DNA of 64,000 nucleotides from Panopea generosa (GCA_029582155.1 CM055898.1:34216955-34280954); one strand, 5' to 3'. Counted from the first letter of the stretch, positions 34,956 to 47,955 are shown. Translations and numbers: made by a program. Notes: a model not told the origin generated them from the sequence alone.

Positions 34956-35399
34956 GAGGAGATGAAACTGTAGGACTTTACATGGTATTCACCGCCATCG
35001 GATGTCAAACCTGCTATTATATCATGTAAATAATTCTTTGGAAGGAGTAATATGCAATACTGTTATTTCCTGTAAGTTCTTAAAACATCAACAAAACACA
35101 TAAAAATCTATTACCCTAAACTACAGCACAAAAAAATCAATTAAAAATATTCTCTGAAAGAGAACCTATACATGTATATACATGTATACTGCTGTACAAC
35201 TCTCACGATTATATTATGCAAAAAAGGCAAGATATGTTGCTATGGCAACTAGAAGTGAAAATGAAAGTATTTGTTTTACTAAAAGACAAATTATTAATTA
35301 CTAAGGCAGATTTTAAATGTTACACTTTCAGAAAAGTTCAGGATACTATGTCATACAATACATTTAATATATTTGAATATTTAAAGTTCAAATGCTGTT

Positions 35400-35860
35400 T
35401 GATTACCTTTGGAATTAAAAGTGTTGCCAGGTAAACTGCAAGATGTTTGCCCAGATACCTATTAAACTGAGGTGTTACATGGACATTGGGTTACATCGAA
35501 GTGCTGCTAGGTTAATGTAAAACTAAATCTGTCAGATTGAAGTGTTGCCAGGTAACATGTAAGACTGAGCCTGTCAGAATGAAGTGTTTCCAGGTTACAT
35601 GTAAGACTTTACTTATTTGACTGAAATATTCCATTAAGACTGAGCTTGTTTAAAGTGTTTCTAGGATACATGTAAGACTGAGCTTGTTAGACTGAAGAGT
35701 TGCTTGGTTACACGTAAGACTAAAGTTTGTCAGGTACCTGGTAAAACTGAAGTATTGCCAAGATACTGGTTTTACTAAAGTGTTGCCATGCAACTCTTAA
35801 ACCTAAGGTATAGCCAGGCTATGCCAAGTTAAATGTAAAAATAAAGTTTGTTGCTAGGTA
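35400..35860. repeat. Degenerate tandem repeat, about 45-60 bp
   Basis: Repeated phrases 'gaagtgttgccaggtaac', 'gaagtgtttccaggttac', 'gaagagttgcttggttac' alternate with 'atgtaagactgagc(c/t)tgt'. Eight or so eroded units. No coding potential was recognised. Confidence 0.7.
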
Positions 35861-38590
35861 ACTGATCAAAAGTCTGAAGATCATATACACCACATAAGCT
35901 ACAATGTAAACAGTAGGTGAGTGCACCTACAGCTAGAAAATATGGTCACAACCTTGAGACATGATGTGTTCCTATGTACAATGACAGGATTAATGATAAA
36001 ACAAAACTCAAAATTAAAACATTTTGATATTTTTCACTCACCATCTTCATGGTATTTCTTCTTTGGTATGTGGTAAAACAGTATGTTTTATTTTATTACA
36101 ATAATATTTGTGTAGCTCCTTTTAATATAAATGTCCAACTACTTCATTTTGAACACAATAGTCATGCAGAAAAAAGTTTGCTTATCATTCCATTATGATG
36201 GAAAGAATGATGATAGTAAAGTGTCACTTATTTGCGAGCATATAAAGTAACTATACAATTAAAAATGACATTTTTATGTGTGCATTTATAACTGCAACTA
36301 ACATCTTTCTTAGAAATATTTTATTTTTTCCAATCTCATTTTTTTATCAAGGAATACAAGAGAATCAAAATATGTAAAAAAAAAAAAAAATAAACATTTT
36401 CTCTCGGGATAATACCAGTAAGCAATAAAGAAATCCCGTTTTGTATGAGAGTATGTGAGAGTTCGCCCAGTTTCTAATCTCTCTCTATATATAAATCCAA
36501 TAGATGAAATGAGATTGATCCTTATTTTACAATCACATTTTACACTGTAATAACGTTTATCTATGTTTATATATCTTTTTTCTATGTACAAACACTACAG
36601 GACAATACACATCTCCACCAGTCTACATTATACAATATGACAAAAATACAACCTACCGCAAAATCCCTATTAAAAACCTTTAACAAATTTTTTTTAATAA
36701 ATGTTCCCCTTTTGGAAAATATAAAGCCCCCAATGGGCGTTTAATACGAGTTTTACGGTAGCTTTTTTCTCTCTGGATCTAACTTGTGAATAATTCGCTA
36801 TTTTTTTTTTTTAAAAACCTTTTTTTTTTTAAAATATTAATGAGAGATGTTTGAACACTTTAAAAATGACCTTTACACAAATTTGCAATGGGAGTTGCTA
36901 CAATTAAATAAACTCTGAGAGCAACGAGGCAAAAATTATGTAAACTATTCACACGTGAGACCAGGAATGATTAATGGTTATTAACTATAAGTCTCTTTGA
37001 GAACACCAAGTAACAACAAGTATGTGTAATAACGACCCCACTTATTTTAAAACAATATTAATTTTGATTTTTAACTCGGAACAATGAAAATAAACATTAC
37101 AACATGAAAATATAACCCTGCAACATAAACAACAATGTCGTAAGAAGTAACACACGACACAAACATGAACATTTATGGTAACTGCTCGCAACTAGTCAAA
37201 CAAAAGCTAAATAAAGTCAGAAACTTCTACGTAAATTGTTATGCTTTTTCTCCTGCTCCCCAGTTATTTCATATCGGAAAGTTTGACACGACTCGACAAC
37301 CCAAGGTTAAAACAAACTGATACAACTCTCGAGTTATTAGATTAAAAACATTTGTAACAGCCCACAATTTCCACAGGTTAATATTGTTCATAAAAATTGG
37401 CCATCTTTCACATAAATATATATTATCTAAATAGTAAGGCCATTCTCAGACCTTTTTTCTATTTAAATGAACTATTTCTCATCAGGGATTTAATTGAGTG
37501 ACTATAGTGCCACTTATATTTGTCTATTTACATGAAATGAAATAGACGTATTTTGTGACTTTTTACCCTTTCTGTCAATGTACCCTATAAAAACAATTTA
37601 AAAGCACAATTATGAAATATACATATTTTTGCAACTGGCAGAACAATAAAAGATTCAAAACTAGCAGAACATTCTGTATACACAAACTAACAATACATCA
37701 AGCAAATATATATATATGTAAGGCAGATAACTCTGTACGCAAAAAATCTGATACTGTAACATTTGGGGTATCTCAGTAAGGTAGTTCTTTCCCTTGATGG
37801 TGGACGTCATTGTTGTCAGATGTGGGAAATGATACGAAAAATTAACATAATGGATGACTGCTATTAATGGAACATATTTTGTGCCATTAATTGGATATAA
37901 TTAAACAAATAAACATAAAAAATTGCTTGCTTTTTTTAATGCAGGATGTTTTGAAAAAAAGTCACATTTAATTAAGAACAATTAGTGGTTCAAAACACTT
38001 TAATTGTCAATTAATGCAAAAACAATAGCTTTGATAACTGCATCTGAACTGAACTGAACTTATTAAAACATACAATATTTAATAATTGCTTTAAGAAAGA
38101 AAAAAAATGACCACAAGAAATTATGCTTCTACTTAAAACAACATAACAAAAAACAATAATTCATAAAATCTCATTTAAAATGTATCAAATTGTAAAAAAA
38201 AGCTTAGTTGAAGCGGAACTACTAAATTAACAAACATTTAAGCAGACAAAAATGGCAGTGATACATTTATGTTTTATTGTGATATCTATGATAAAATTAG
38301 CTTTTCAGAATAATCGGACAGCAAAGCAACATAACAATGAATTTTAATCTTAAAACATTTACCGCAAAAATGAAATACGAGATAATGAAAAAGCGCAGTT
38401 GGTCACAACTGTAAATACTACTTATCTATATACATAATACTCGACTGTTAGAGAGACACCCCAAGTGGTAGGTAACAAAAACTAAATCAGGTTAATAGAG
38501 ACCACACACCACATACCTTTACAATATAGACAAAAAATCAAAGTACCATAAGTACTTAAAACATAAAATAAGAGAGAGTTCCAGCATAGA
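35861..38590. other. AT-rich non-coding stretch
   Basis: No gene or repeat family was recognised. Long A and T runs (36376-36391, 36802-36830) occur. See the entry at 28650-46171 for a possible 3' UTR role. Confidence 0.45.
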
Positions 38591-38785
38591 TCCGGATAGG
38601 ATTAATTCACACCTCCGTTAACACACGAGAATGCGGACATGTAAACAGGCAGACACTGTAGACTATGGCGATGACACGGTTGGCGGCGATCACCTAGCAG
38701 TACTCAGGCAACAAGAAGGAACGTACGCACGGACGAACGCTTGTCACGACGAGAAAACAGGGATACAGGAACATCACTTGTTTGT
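38590..38785 (-). other. Candidate CELF 3' UTR exon start
   Basis: On the minus strand a strong acceptor (pyrimidine-rich CTCATTTTCCTTGCTTTTTC, then ATGTTCAG) precedes position 38785. The following 190 bases are clearly more GC-rich and CpG-rich than their surroundings. No long frame is open. It could be the first part of a 3' UTR exon spliced to a donor 18 bases after the CELF stop codon (TTTTAG/GTAGGT, exon end 46172). This is inference; it may also be an exon of an unlinked non-coding RNA. Confidence 0.35.
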
Positions 38786-40260
38786 CTGAACATGAAAAAG
38801 CAAGGAAAATGAGTTGATAACATGTAGATATGGAGCTAACATAGAATGCTGGCTGGCGACCACAAATCACATAGTATTATAATATAGATGTGTGTGTATA
38901 TATATATATATGTGTATATTTGTGCGTAAATTTACTAATAAGCTTTTTTATATGATACAAGTACCAAATACATAAAAACAAAAAAAACAGTTACGTTCAG
39001 CTGGCTGCTATTTCTGTGACAATATCAAAGTGCTTACTCGAAAATGGGAATATATGCACATACAACCCAACTTATATTATTACTATTTGTATTTAAGAAT
39101 GCAATTGGTACATAATCACAGACTATATTATAATCAATGTCTGGTAAAATACAGACAGTGAGCATCTGGTACGCATACACATATAGTACTGATGTGCACA
39201 TTGAACAATATCTACTCAGACAAAAAACACACATACAAGATGAAATGTAATGCCTGTTTCAAGCAAATCACTTTTCAGATATTGTGTGAAAAAAGAAATG
39301 TACAAGAAACAGTGTTTCAAAATCTGTTAAAATTGTTCTGCATGCAACATGGCAAGTAACTGTAAATGAATAAACCATTATTCTCAAATAACGGATTCAA
39401 GTGCCGTATGGGAGTTTCTAATATTGAGTTTATGCCTCCAAGACGAGACATGCAAATTTAATTAAATTAAAACAAATGAACGGACATCTCCTTTCCTGCT
39501 ATTCAAATCACAAATACTAGATTTATTATAAGTGCTATACAGAAGCCAGTATCATAACTGAGAGTATCTACTGAGATGGAATCATGACTTCATTTTACTA
39601 AATGTTCTGAGGTAACAGTTAATTTTCAAACACAATCTTGTTTTGTTTACAGAATTCTTATAGATTTTTTTTCCCAACAGCAATAATGCCATCTGACAAG
39701 CACCAACAATTTCAGAACCACAAAAAAAAAAGGAGATCAAATTTGAAGCATGAAACCTAAAATTAAGTATTGTATTAAAAAAATTCACAAACTTTTTTGT
39801 GAAATCACTATCAATCAAATGTGGAACCCAAAAAGGCTGATAACATTGCTGGTAGCGTAGACATTTTTCACAGAGCTGTAAAGTACAAAAGTACTGTACA
39901 TAGACTCTCAAATATTACACACTGGTGTTAACATGAACAATAAGATACTTAATTAATTTAATATTAACTGTATTAGTAATTTAAAACAAACCAATAAGCA
40001 GACTGCAATCAATGCTGGTTTATTATTACTCTTGCTATTAAAAAATTACAAACTCATCTGTCATCATTAAATATTTGACATTTATTTTAAAAAATATATT
40101 ATGTTTCTTGTACATTAAAATTTGCACTTAACTTTTCCATTAAGATGATTTTTCATAATTATCTTCTTTTTTTTTTTGCCGTAAAATTTCACATAATAAT
40201 ATAAATAAAATACTTCATAACAGTTGCATTAAATTTTATTATTAATTGGATTTTTTTAAA
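38786..40260. other. Non-coding stretch, no gene seen
   Basis: AT-rich; a short (TG)n(TA)n run lies at 38889-38920. Nothing else was recognised. Confidence 0.5.
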
Positions 40261-40261
40261 T

Positions 40262-40510
40262 TTAAACAATGAGTGCCATTTTTATGCCATCTAGAGCTTA
40301 CAAACAAACAGTTAACCTAACCACTGTTTCCTGGGATCCTGGAAGGTTAACCAGTACTCGAGTGCATTCATCTCCGCAAGTTACTAATCACTTTCTCACT
40401 TAAATCAGCGATAAGAGATGAACGACAATGAGACACAATGGCATATATCATCATCATGGAAACTTTCGCTAGACTTGGACTCAAACTCACAACCCCTGGA
40501 TTATTGTCGG
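40262..40510 (-). mobile_element. tRNA-derived SINE, family A, decayed copy
   Basis: Reverse relative of 7067-7349. The plus strand shows 'gccatttttatgccatcta', 'aacctaaccactgtttcctggg', 'ccagtactcgagtgcattc', 'ccgcaagttactaatcac' and 'atgagacacaatggcatat', then a tRNA-like part with 'actcaaactcacaacccctgg'. It is much more diverged than the other two copies. Confidence 0.65.
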
Positions 40511-41376
40511 ACGTGCTTACAAATAATAAACATTTTCAAATCATGCTCACATTCTTCCTAGGTAGAACCTGTACTAAGCATATGCAGATTAAATGTCTTG
40601 CTCAAGGACACTACAGCTGTGGCAAACGATCCAACTCACTACCCCCATACACGAGTCCAACGAGAGGTTAGTTGTATTAATGAAGTGCCTCGGACCATGA
40701 AGGACCCTCTAATACCCCAATACATCTAATGAGCATCAATATTAAACTCTTGTATTAACTGGTTCCATTTGTTAAAGATTTGATAAATTATTACATCATG
40801 ACATTAACACACAAAACACCACTGCAGAAACTATGATTAGACCTTTCTTTATAATTTATTCTGATAATAACACTACAATGCTTGCACGCATCCTATTAAA
40901 ACAGTTAATAGAGAAGTACAATTCATTTCTAAATAATTTTCTCATTGAATGTTTCTAACTGTACTTTGTGCTGGCCAGACAACATGGATGCATGCAGGTT
41001 ACACATTAACAACAATTATTAGTGGGACATGCATTGCTTAAACATGTACGTACACTCGTGGGTGTCAACATTTTTACTGTGTACTTTATCACCCCCAATG
41101 GTAAATCAATCTTTTGTTTTTTATTGAACATTGAACAGTTTTTTAATTGATAACCAATAACATCACAGACTTGTACACAGGCAGATCAGAAATGTTTTGA
41201 CCTTGAAAAATAGTAAAATATTTATTTGCACTCCAGAGATGAATGGAAAGCCAAGATTATTCAGAGACAATTGAAAATGAGATTTTGTGAGAATTAGTGT
41301 AAATACTTGTGCTTTCACAAAAACTATGACAGTTGCTTATCAATCTATTCCACGGTAAATAAAAAATATTTTGACT
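40511..41376. other. Spacer with a fragmentary repeat
   Basis: The phrase 'aatgtcttgctcaaggaca' (about 40592), common in marine-animal dispersed repeats, suggests an old repeat fragment at 40560-40680. No gene was seen. Confidence 0.35.
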
Positions 41377-41505
41377 TTTTCAACACATTTCAGGTTATAT
41401 AATGGCATATCAAGTTTTAATGGTGGAGGAAGACCTCAGAATGAATCATGAATAGAACACCATCCTTCCGCAAGTAACTGTCAAATTTTCTCACATAATA
41501 TTCCA
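41377..41505 (-). mobile_element. tRNA-Leu-derived SINE, family B, truncated copy 3
   Basis: Only the body and part of the tail remain: 'caacacatttcaggttatataatggcatatc', 'ggtggaggaagacctcagaatg', 'ttccgcaagtaactgtcaaattttctcac'. The tRNA-like head is missing. Confidence 0.68.
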
Positions 41506-41799
41506 TGATAAAATATAATGTAAAATTTATATTTATGTTCAGGATATCCATATTATATATAACTATTACCATTGGCAGTAATTTTGAAAATTCTTAACAT
41601 ATAGTTATTAAAACTCATGTAAAGAAATCAGATATTTGCGAGTCCCAACACTACAGGAGAGTTGCCAATCAAATCTGTAGAGAAATGGTTCTGGGTAAAT
41701 TGAAGTTCAAATCACTTTGTATCTATCCTGTTTAAATCCTACTATGCCATGCTATGTCAGTGGCATACACTATCACCTTTCTCGACGCTGACAGAATAT

Positions 41800-42610
41800 C
41801 CTTTCCAAGATACTAACATGGCACTAGCACAACGACAAACAAAGTGCTACAATGACAAACACTAATATGTCACATGATCACTGACAACCACAGCCACACT
41901 GACAAAGTTTAATATCACATTATTACTGACAGACACACCCAAAATCACAAAGTCTCAACATTTTTTACCAACACATAGCAACACTGACAAAGTCCCTACC
42001 ATCACATTTCACTATCAAACACACAGTCAAAATCACAAAGCTTCACATATCACATTTCAGACTAACACATAGCCACACTGACAAAGTCTCACATGTCACA
42101 ACATTTCAGAAAAACACATAGCCACACTGACAAAGTCTCACATATCACAACATTTCAGACTAACACATAGCCACACTGACAAAGTCTCAAATGTCACAAT
42201 ATTTCAGAAAAACACATAGCCACACTGACAAAGTCTCACATATCACAACATTTCAGACTAACATTTAGCCACACTGACAAAGTCTCACATGTCACAACAT
42301 TTCAGACAAACACATAGCCACACTGACAAAGTCTCACATATCACAACATTTCAGACTAACACATAGCCACACTGACAAAGTCTCACACGTCACAACATTT
42401 CGGACAAACACATAGCCACACTGACACAAAGTCTTACATGTCACAACATTTCAGACAAACACATAGCCACACTGACACAAAGTCTCACATGTCACAACCT
42501 TTCAAACAAACACATAGCCACACTGACAAAGTCTCACATGTCAAAACATTTAAGACAAAAACACAGCCAAACAGACAAAGTTTCACATGTCACATCACTT
42601 ACATAGAGTC
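41800..42610. repeat. 49-bp tandem array, left part of a two-stage array
   Basis: From about 42040 the units are regular, about 49 bp each: 'cacatgtcacaacatttcag', 'acaaacacatagccacactg', 'acaaagtct'. Older, more diverged units extend left to about 41800. Forms with 'catatcac' and 'catgtcac' alternate, a two-unit higher-order pattern. The frame at 42438-42698 is a repeat artefact. Confidence 0.88.
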
Positions 42611-43212
42611 ACAAAGCTTCACATGTCACACAGCAACACTGACAAAGCTTCATATGTCACACAAAGACACTGACAAAGCTTCACGTGTCACACAGTAACT
42701 CTGACAAAGCTTCACATATCAAACAGTGACTCTGACAAAGCTTCACGTCACACAGTGACACTGACAAAGCTTCATATGTCAAACAGTAACAATGACAAAG
42801 CTTCACATGTCAAACAGTGACACAGACAAAGCTTCACATGTCACACAGCAACATTGACGAAGCTTCACAAGTCACACAGCGACTCTGACAAAGCTTCACA
42901 TGTCAAACAGCGACTCTGACAAAGCTTCACATGTCAAACAGCGACTCTGGCAAAGCTTCACATGTCACATAGTGACACTGACAAAGCTTCACATGTCACA
43001 CAGTGACACTGACAAAGCTTCACATGTCAAACAGCGACTCTGACAAAGCTTCATGTTACACAGTGACACTGACAAAACTTCACATGTCACACAGCAACTT
43101 TGAAAAAGCTTCACATGTCAAACAGCGACACAGACAAAGCTTCACATGTCACACAGCAACACTGACAAAGCTTAACATGTCACACAGCGACTCTGACAAA
43201 GTATCATAGATG
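42611..43212. repeat. 31-bp tandem array with AAGCTT sites, right part of the array
   Basis: Units of about 31 bp, 'cacatgtcacacagtgacac' plus 'tgacaaagctt', repeat about 19 times with small losses. Most units contain AAGCTT. The unit shares its start (cacatgtcac) and end (actgacaaag) with the 49-bp unit on its left and lacks the middle, so it looks like a shortened derivative that expanded. Confidence 0.88.
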
Positions 43213-46140
43213 ACATTATTACTGACAAACACAGTTACAATACAATAACATGTCACATGACCATTGACAAATACACTGTGACAACGAAAAAGTCTCTCAT
43301 AACCGTTGACAAACACATGATCACCGACTAGCTTTTCACATGAGCACTGATGAAACACAATAACAGTGACTCTGACAAGATATTCACATAATCACAAACA
43401 ATCACACAGAGTTATCTGCCATGACTAGTGATACATAAGCTTCTCAGCCCGACAAATCTTTCACCTACTATAATCACCCCGATGTAACCAATGAATGATC
43501 CAATACACTAAGTTGTGTGGCAAAGTGATAGCATCAAATGAAGACATATGACATGAACATATTGGGAGAATCAAGAAGACATTGAATTAAAAAATCATTT
43601 GCAAATACAATTTCCCAATTTTATTGACATTTAAATTTTCATATAATATTGTATGGAAACAACCATAGAAATTTCACAACAGCTTTGATTTACAACAATA
43701 CAAAAATATGACATCCGGTAATGTTTTACTTTTGATAAAGAGTTTGAGATAGCCTGACCAGAAACATAACCTTACAATAATATATGTCTAGCATAAAGTT
43801 TAAATTCTAAAGTTAAAAATAAAGATAATAATAACAATAAAACGTGGTTATGTTTGTAACAAAATAGTCAAAATAAAGTAGGCTTGTGAGCATTGTGTTC
43901 TATCAATTTTATCAGTTAACATGTACAACATATAGCTGCTTTATTGGCTGGATTTCTGTAAGACCATTCTTGGTTTCAGACTTCTTCATTATTACACTGA
44001 AACTCATTATAACATGTTTTTTCTATGGCTCCCCAATTCGAAACTGATATTTTCAGCTAGAATTGTGTTATAACAACTGAATGAAAAAACTAAACTAAAC
44101 CGCGATGTTTTTGTCAGCTCATTATGTGACCACGTCTTAATCTGTGCATCAGTTACACCTAATTAATCCAAACTGACATCACGATTGATACTTCTTGTTA
44201 TACAATACTTCTCACTGGGTGACTTATATTGTATAGAATCACATGATGATCACTTGGTGCAAAGTGCGGTAAGATGGCTGACACAGAATGTCTTTGTTTC
44301 AAAACAAAAGTATTTCTGTCCAAATAATCGATATATACAATAGAAAAAAAATAATAGCAGAATAGAAAAAATGTAAGTATTCAATTCACGATAAGTAACA
44401 TTATTTACTGAAAGATACAGAAAGACATTTGCATATAATTCAACAGATGTTTTATTCCATATGTGGGACTTCCATAGTCATGATATTTACGCTGTTCCAT
44501 CTTTAACTCCCGGGAACCGCATCATACTGGGACCGCAGTGTATTTATAAAGTGTTTCTTTCTGACCAAGAGCCCGACAACGTACATCGTGGCCAAACCCC
44601 TAGACATGGACTTGCACCTCAGAGGCCGACTCCATCTACATTGTCACTTACACAAACAGTAGGCTGGGAGCCAGTACAACAGCAAACATGATCTACATTG
44701 TAACTTACACAAACAGCAGGCTGGGAGCCAGTACAACAGCAAACATGATCTACATTAACCAGAACTCAAATCAAATATGAGCAACAAAATCCAATAATTT
44801 TTTTTTTAAAGACACAAGTGTTATAATGCATAAAAACTGTAAAAATTACTTCTCTAACGAGGAGTCGAGTAAAAAATATCACTTGAATAATTTAGTTGTT
44901 TAACAATTTAATCAAGAATAAATTTTCATTCTCACCGTGAAAACAGAACTTCAGATCACTTTGATTATATTCACACCAATATCAAGTCAAACAAGATAAA
45001 ATTTTACTCCCTATATTTATACTGGTCTGGTTCTTATGTGATGAAACAAAAATTTGGTTTAAATCGTTAATCACTTCTTGAGGTTATTTCAACCAAATCT
45101 ATAATACTTCAAAATCCTCGTTTGGAGTTACCTAAATTTAACATTTCCTTCCAAAAATTTGATTTTTCTTTTTTAATTTATTTCATAAATGGCAGCATAA
45201 ATATACTTTGGTACAATATGTAGAAACACGTCGTTTTCGTACTTATAAACTGATGAAAAATTTTATGTGAACTTGGTGACATAAACTGTGCGACTTGAGG
45301 TCATACTTCCATACAATATTACCACATTGGGATAAAACATTCATTTCAGAAACACTGCAGCAAACTTTCAAATATGTGTTACACACAAACAACATTATTT
45401 AACACTATATGTGACTATATGTGAAAAACAACAACGCTATGTGAGTAGATCGATTCTTTTATCACAATTTCATTCTGTTCTTTCCATCTTCCAGGATTCT
45501 TCATGGTGCCTAAAATCATCCTTGCACTGTTTCTTGCCTAGGTTAGCATAGTAACTAATGGTTACCATCGAAACGAAACGCTTTCAGCAGCAATAACAGC
45601 AGCAATAACAAATACATAAAAAATTTCAACACTGCAGAACCAATATCACCAGATGACTCGGTGGAAACTGGTAATGAATGGATGACCATCAAGATAAATA
45701 TAGTACTTTACACTTACACAAGAAACACTTTCTGATCGTCCTTGATATTTACAATGAGAGGTTAAATCATGGTGTTTTAAGTACAACTTGACACACATTT
45801 TTAGTGCTTGATGTTTATGTTCAGTGACATTTTCTTTTACCATAAGACAATGTGACAAAGATACAATTGAACTATGATCTTTTAGTATGACCTTGACCTT
45901 GAATGTATTGACTGAAAGTTTAAAAGCTGCTAATATGAAGGTATGTCATCACCCTTATTTACTGCTTAATAAAAAAAAAAAAAAAATTAAAAAAGAAGAA
46001 AGAATAGTTTTAGCAATGTATGTCACCAGGCAACTGGAGAAAACTCGTATTTTACCACCCAGGAATATACCTGCCATTAGTTTTTTTTTAGAAAACAACA
46101 CAAAAACAACATAACTTACCTTCTTTTAAGCTTACAGTAT
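43213..46140. other. Non-coding stretch downstream of CELF
   Basis: No coding exon was recognised. A 57-bp segment ('cttacacaaacagtaggctggg' and 'gagccagtacaacagcaaac') occurs twice in tandem at about 44643-44757. Homopolymer runs occur near 44800 and 45970. Confidence 0.5.
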
Positions 46141-46189
46141 ATTTTCGAATGAAAACAAAACGAATACCTACCTAAAATACATACATCTA

Positions 46190-46317
46190 CTAATAGGGTT
46201 TGCTGTCACTTTTTGGTCGTTTAAGTTGCACTTTCAGTCGCTTCATGCCAATCTGGAACCCATTCATTGCTTGTATAGCTGCCTGTGATGAAACTGCGTT
46301 ATCGTAACTTACAAAAC
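46190..46317 (-). CDS. CELF: CELF/Bruno-like RNA-binding protein, last coding exon (end of RRM3)
   Basis: The exon encodes [20 protein letters not shown], then [21 protein letters not shown] and TAG, directly followed by a second TAG. This is the second half of RRM3 and the near-invariant C-terminus of CELF proteins. The acceptor is TATTGCAG before 46317. The first two bases complete a Gly codon begun in the previous exon, so the intron splits the RNP1 motif KCFG/FVSY, as I recall for vertebrate CELF genes. CELF proteins bind GU-rich RNA and regulate splicing, translation and decay in nucleus and cytoplasm. A donor-like TTTTAG/GTAGGT follows 15-18 bases after the stop. The paralogue (CELF1/2-type or CELF3-6-type) cannot be fixed with certainty without RRM1/2. 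Confidence 0.95.
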
Positions 46318-46469
46318 CTGCAATACGAATGGTGTATGGTTAAACACAGCTGCTTATACAGATCTCAGTTGACGGTATCCGAGACATCCTTATCATGTAT
46401 TACCTACCTAGGATTGCTTTTTCTACCCCAGTATGACACTCACCTATCCTAAAATAGTTTATACTAATT

Positions 46470-46655
46470 CAATTTAGCTTGATCGCAAAGGAAGCTCAGA
46501 GCTTTGATGAACACTTCTTGACTCCCCTTCCTGGGGTTACTAAGAACCAGTGTCGAGTGTTGCGTTTGATAGGCCAAAGAGTCGAGCTGGGGACTGAATG
46601 CGCAACTGCTAGCATGAGTGGCCAACACTCTATCCATTACACCACAGAACCGCTT
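46470..46655 (-). mobile_element. tRNA-derived SINE, family C, copy 2, in a CELF intron
   Basis: On the minus strand the head reads GCGGTTCTGTGGTGTAATGG then ATAGAGTGTTGGCC, a tRNA-like A-box region; a B-box-like GCATTCAGTCCCCAGC follows. The body ends 'agctctgagcttcctttgcgatc'. A decayed relative is at 34786-34955. Confidence 0.65.
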
Positions 46656-46800
46656 ACCAATCATTTCAAATCTTCAAAGTCAATAATTACCATTCACTGT
46701 GTATATCTAAGTGTCCAGTTTGCATAGAATCCATTATTCAAACCAAAGACTACAATGTTTACAGAAGAACCTAACAATGCAACCTGGCAGAACCACTTAC

Positions 46801-46944
46801 CAAAACATTTACTAAGATTTGTCTGTTTATCAATGAAGACTTTGGCCGATATCACATTTCCGAATGGCATGAAGGTCTGCATTAGATCCTGATCACTGAA
46901 CTCTTGTGGCAGGTGGTAGATGAACAGGTTTGCTCCGTCGGGAC
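46801..46944 (-). CDS. CELF: CELF, exon with first half of RRM3
   Basis: 144 bases (48 codons). It encodes [20 protein letters not shown], then [20 protein letters not shown] and [15 protein letters not shown] is RNP2 of RRM3; KCFG opens RNP1. The acceptor is CGTTGCAG and the donor G/GTAAGTGG. It begins and ends in phase 1. In this family the aromatic residues of these two motifs contact RNA. It is almost identical to vertebrate CELF sequences that I recall ([16 protein letters not shown]), so the call is firm. Confidence 0.96.
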
Positions 46945-47049
46945 CTGCAACGAGACGTTACATCAGAGTTGGTTTATAATCAGTACAGCACTGTGTTCAG
47001 TCTGGAGCTAACAGTATTTATAATCACTGATTGTTCTTAAGTGAACAAA

Positions 47050-47275
47050 TAGGTTTAATGCCATTATCAACACATGACAGGTTAAAATATATGGCATATC
47101 CATTTTTATTTGTGGAGAAAGACCTCAAAATGAATCTAAGTAGATCCACATCCTTCGACGTATACCTGTAAAATTTTCTCACAAAAACTTTTTATACTGA
47201 GCTTGACTCAACAATGAGAGTGAAGTAACAAGGTATTACACCACTAGGCCACAAAACAACCCACATGCATTATTA
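47050..47275 (-). mobile_element. tRNA-Leu-derived SINE, family B, copy 4, in a CELF intron
   Basis: The plus strand shows 'aggtttaatgccattatcaac', 'atggcatatcc', 'tggagaaagacctcaaaatg', 'cttcgacgtatacctg', 'ttttctcacaaaaact', then a decayed tRNA-like head ending 'ttacaccactaggccac'. Confidence 0.7.
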
Positions 47276-47404
47276 CAAATACCTCTATGACTCAAATGCA
47301 CTGGACCACAGCATCGATTCCTTTTTCTCAGAACAAAAAAATGGAGAAAAAAATCATAACAAATTGTGTTTTAACCTTGAAGACTGTATTTTTTTTTGAA
47401 TCTT

Positions 47405-47875
47405 TACTTTAATGTGTGTGTATAAATGTGACTTTAGACATTTTCTGTAAGAGCCATTACTGTAATGTGTGTATAAATGTGACTTTAGACATTTTCTGTA
47501 AGAGCCATTACTGTAATGTGTGTATAAATGTGACTTTAGGCATTTTCTGTAAGAGCCATTACTGTAATGTGTGTATAAATGTGACTTTAGACATTTTCTG
47601 TACAAACCATTACTGTAATGTGTGTTTATAAATGTGACTCAAGACATTTTTTGTTCAAACTATTACTGTAATGTATGTATAAATGTTACTTTTGGCATTT
47701 TCTGTACATTCAAACTATTACTGTAATGTGCGTGTGTATAAATGTTACTTTACACATTTTCTGTACATTCAAACTATTATTGTAATGTGTGTATAAATGT
47801 GACATTAGACATTTTCTGTTTGAACCATTACTATAATGTGTGTGTACAGATGTGACCAGATATTTTCTGTACAAT
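47405..47875. repeat. 51-bp tandem array in a CELF intron
   Basis: The unit is TGTAATGTGTGTATAAATGT, GACTTTAGACATTTTCTGTA, AGAGCCATTAC (51 bp). The first four units are nearly identical; the right-hand ones vary ('caaaccattac', 'cattcaaactattac'), so the array has one fresh and one old end. It produces false open frames on both strands. Confidence 0.92.
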
Positions 47876-47955
47876 CACGGTAGCTGGTTTCTTTGACAAG
47901 ACCTGTGATGATTGGAATTTTGAGTGCCAAGCTTTAAACAGAAAAGTTCTATTAA

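Larger units (their letters stand above)
28650..46171 (-). other. CELF: Possible extent of CELF 3' intron/UTR territory
   Basis: This is a bookkeeping entry. Between the CELF stop codon and the 26-bp minisatellite no other gene was recognised on either strand. If the donor at 46171 and acceptor at 38786 are used, 38786-46171 is a 3' UTR intron (holding the 49/31-bp array and two SINEs) and the 3' UTR lies to the left of 38785. AATAAA hexamers on the minus strand are too frequent in this AT-rich DNA to place a polyadenylation site. Confidence 0.25.

Noticed and set aside
42000-43212. A CRISPR-like array of spaced repeats
   Set aside because: The units are contiguous and diverge throughout, there are no unique spacers, and the DNA is eukaryotic.
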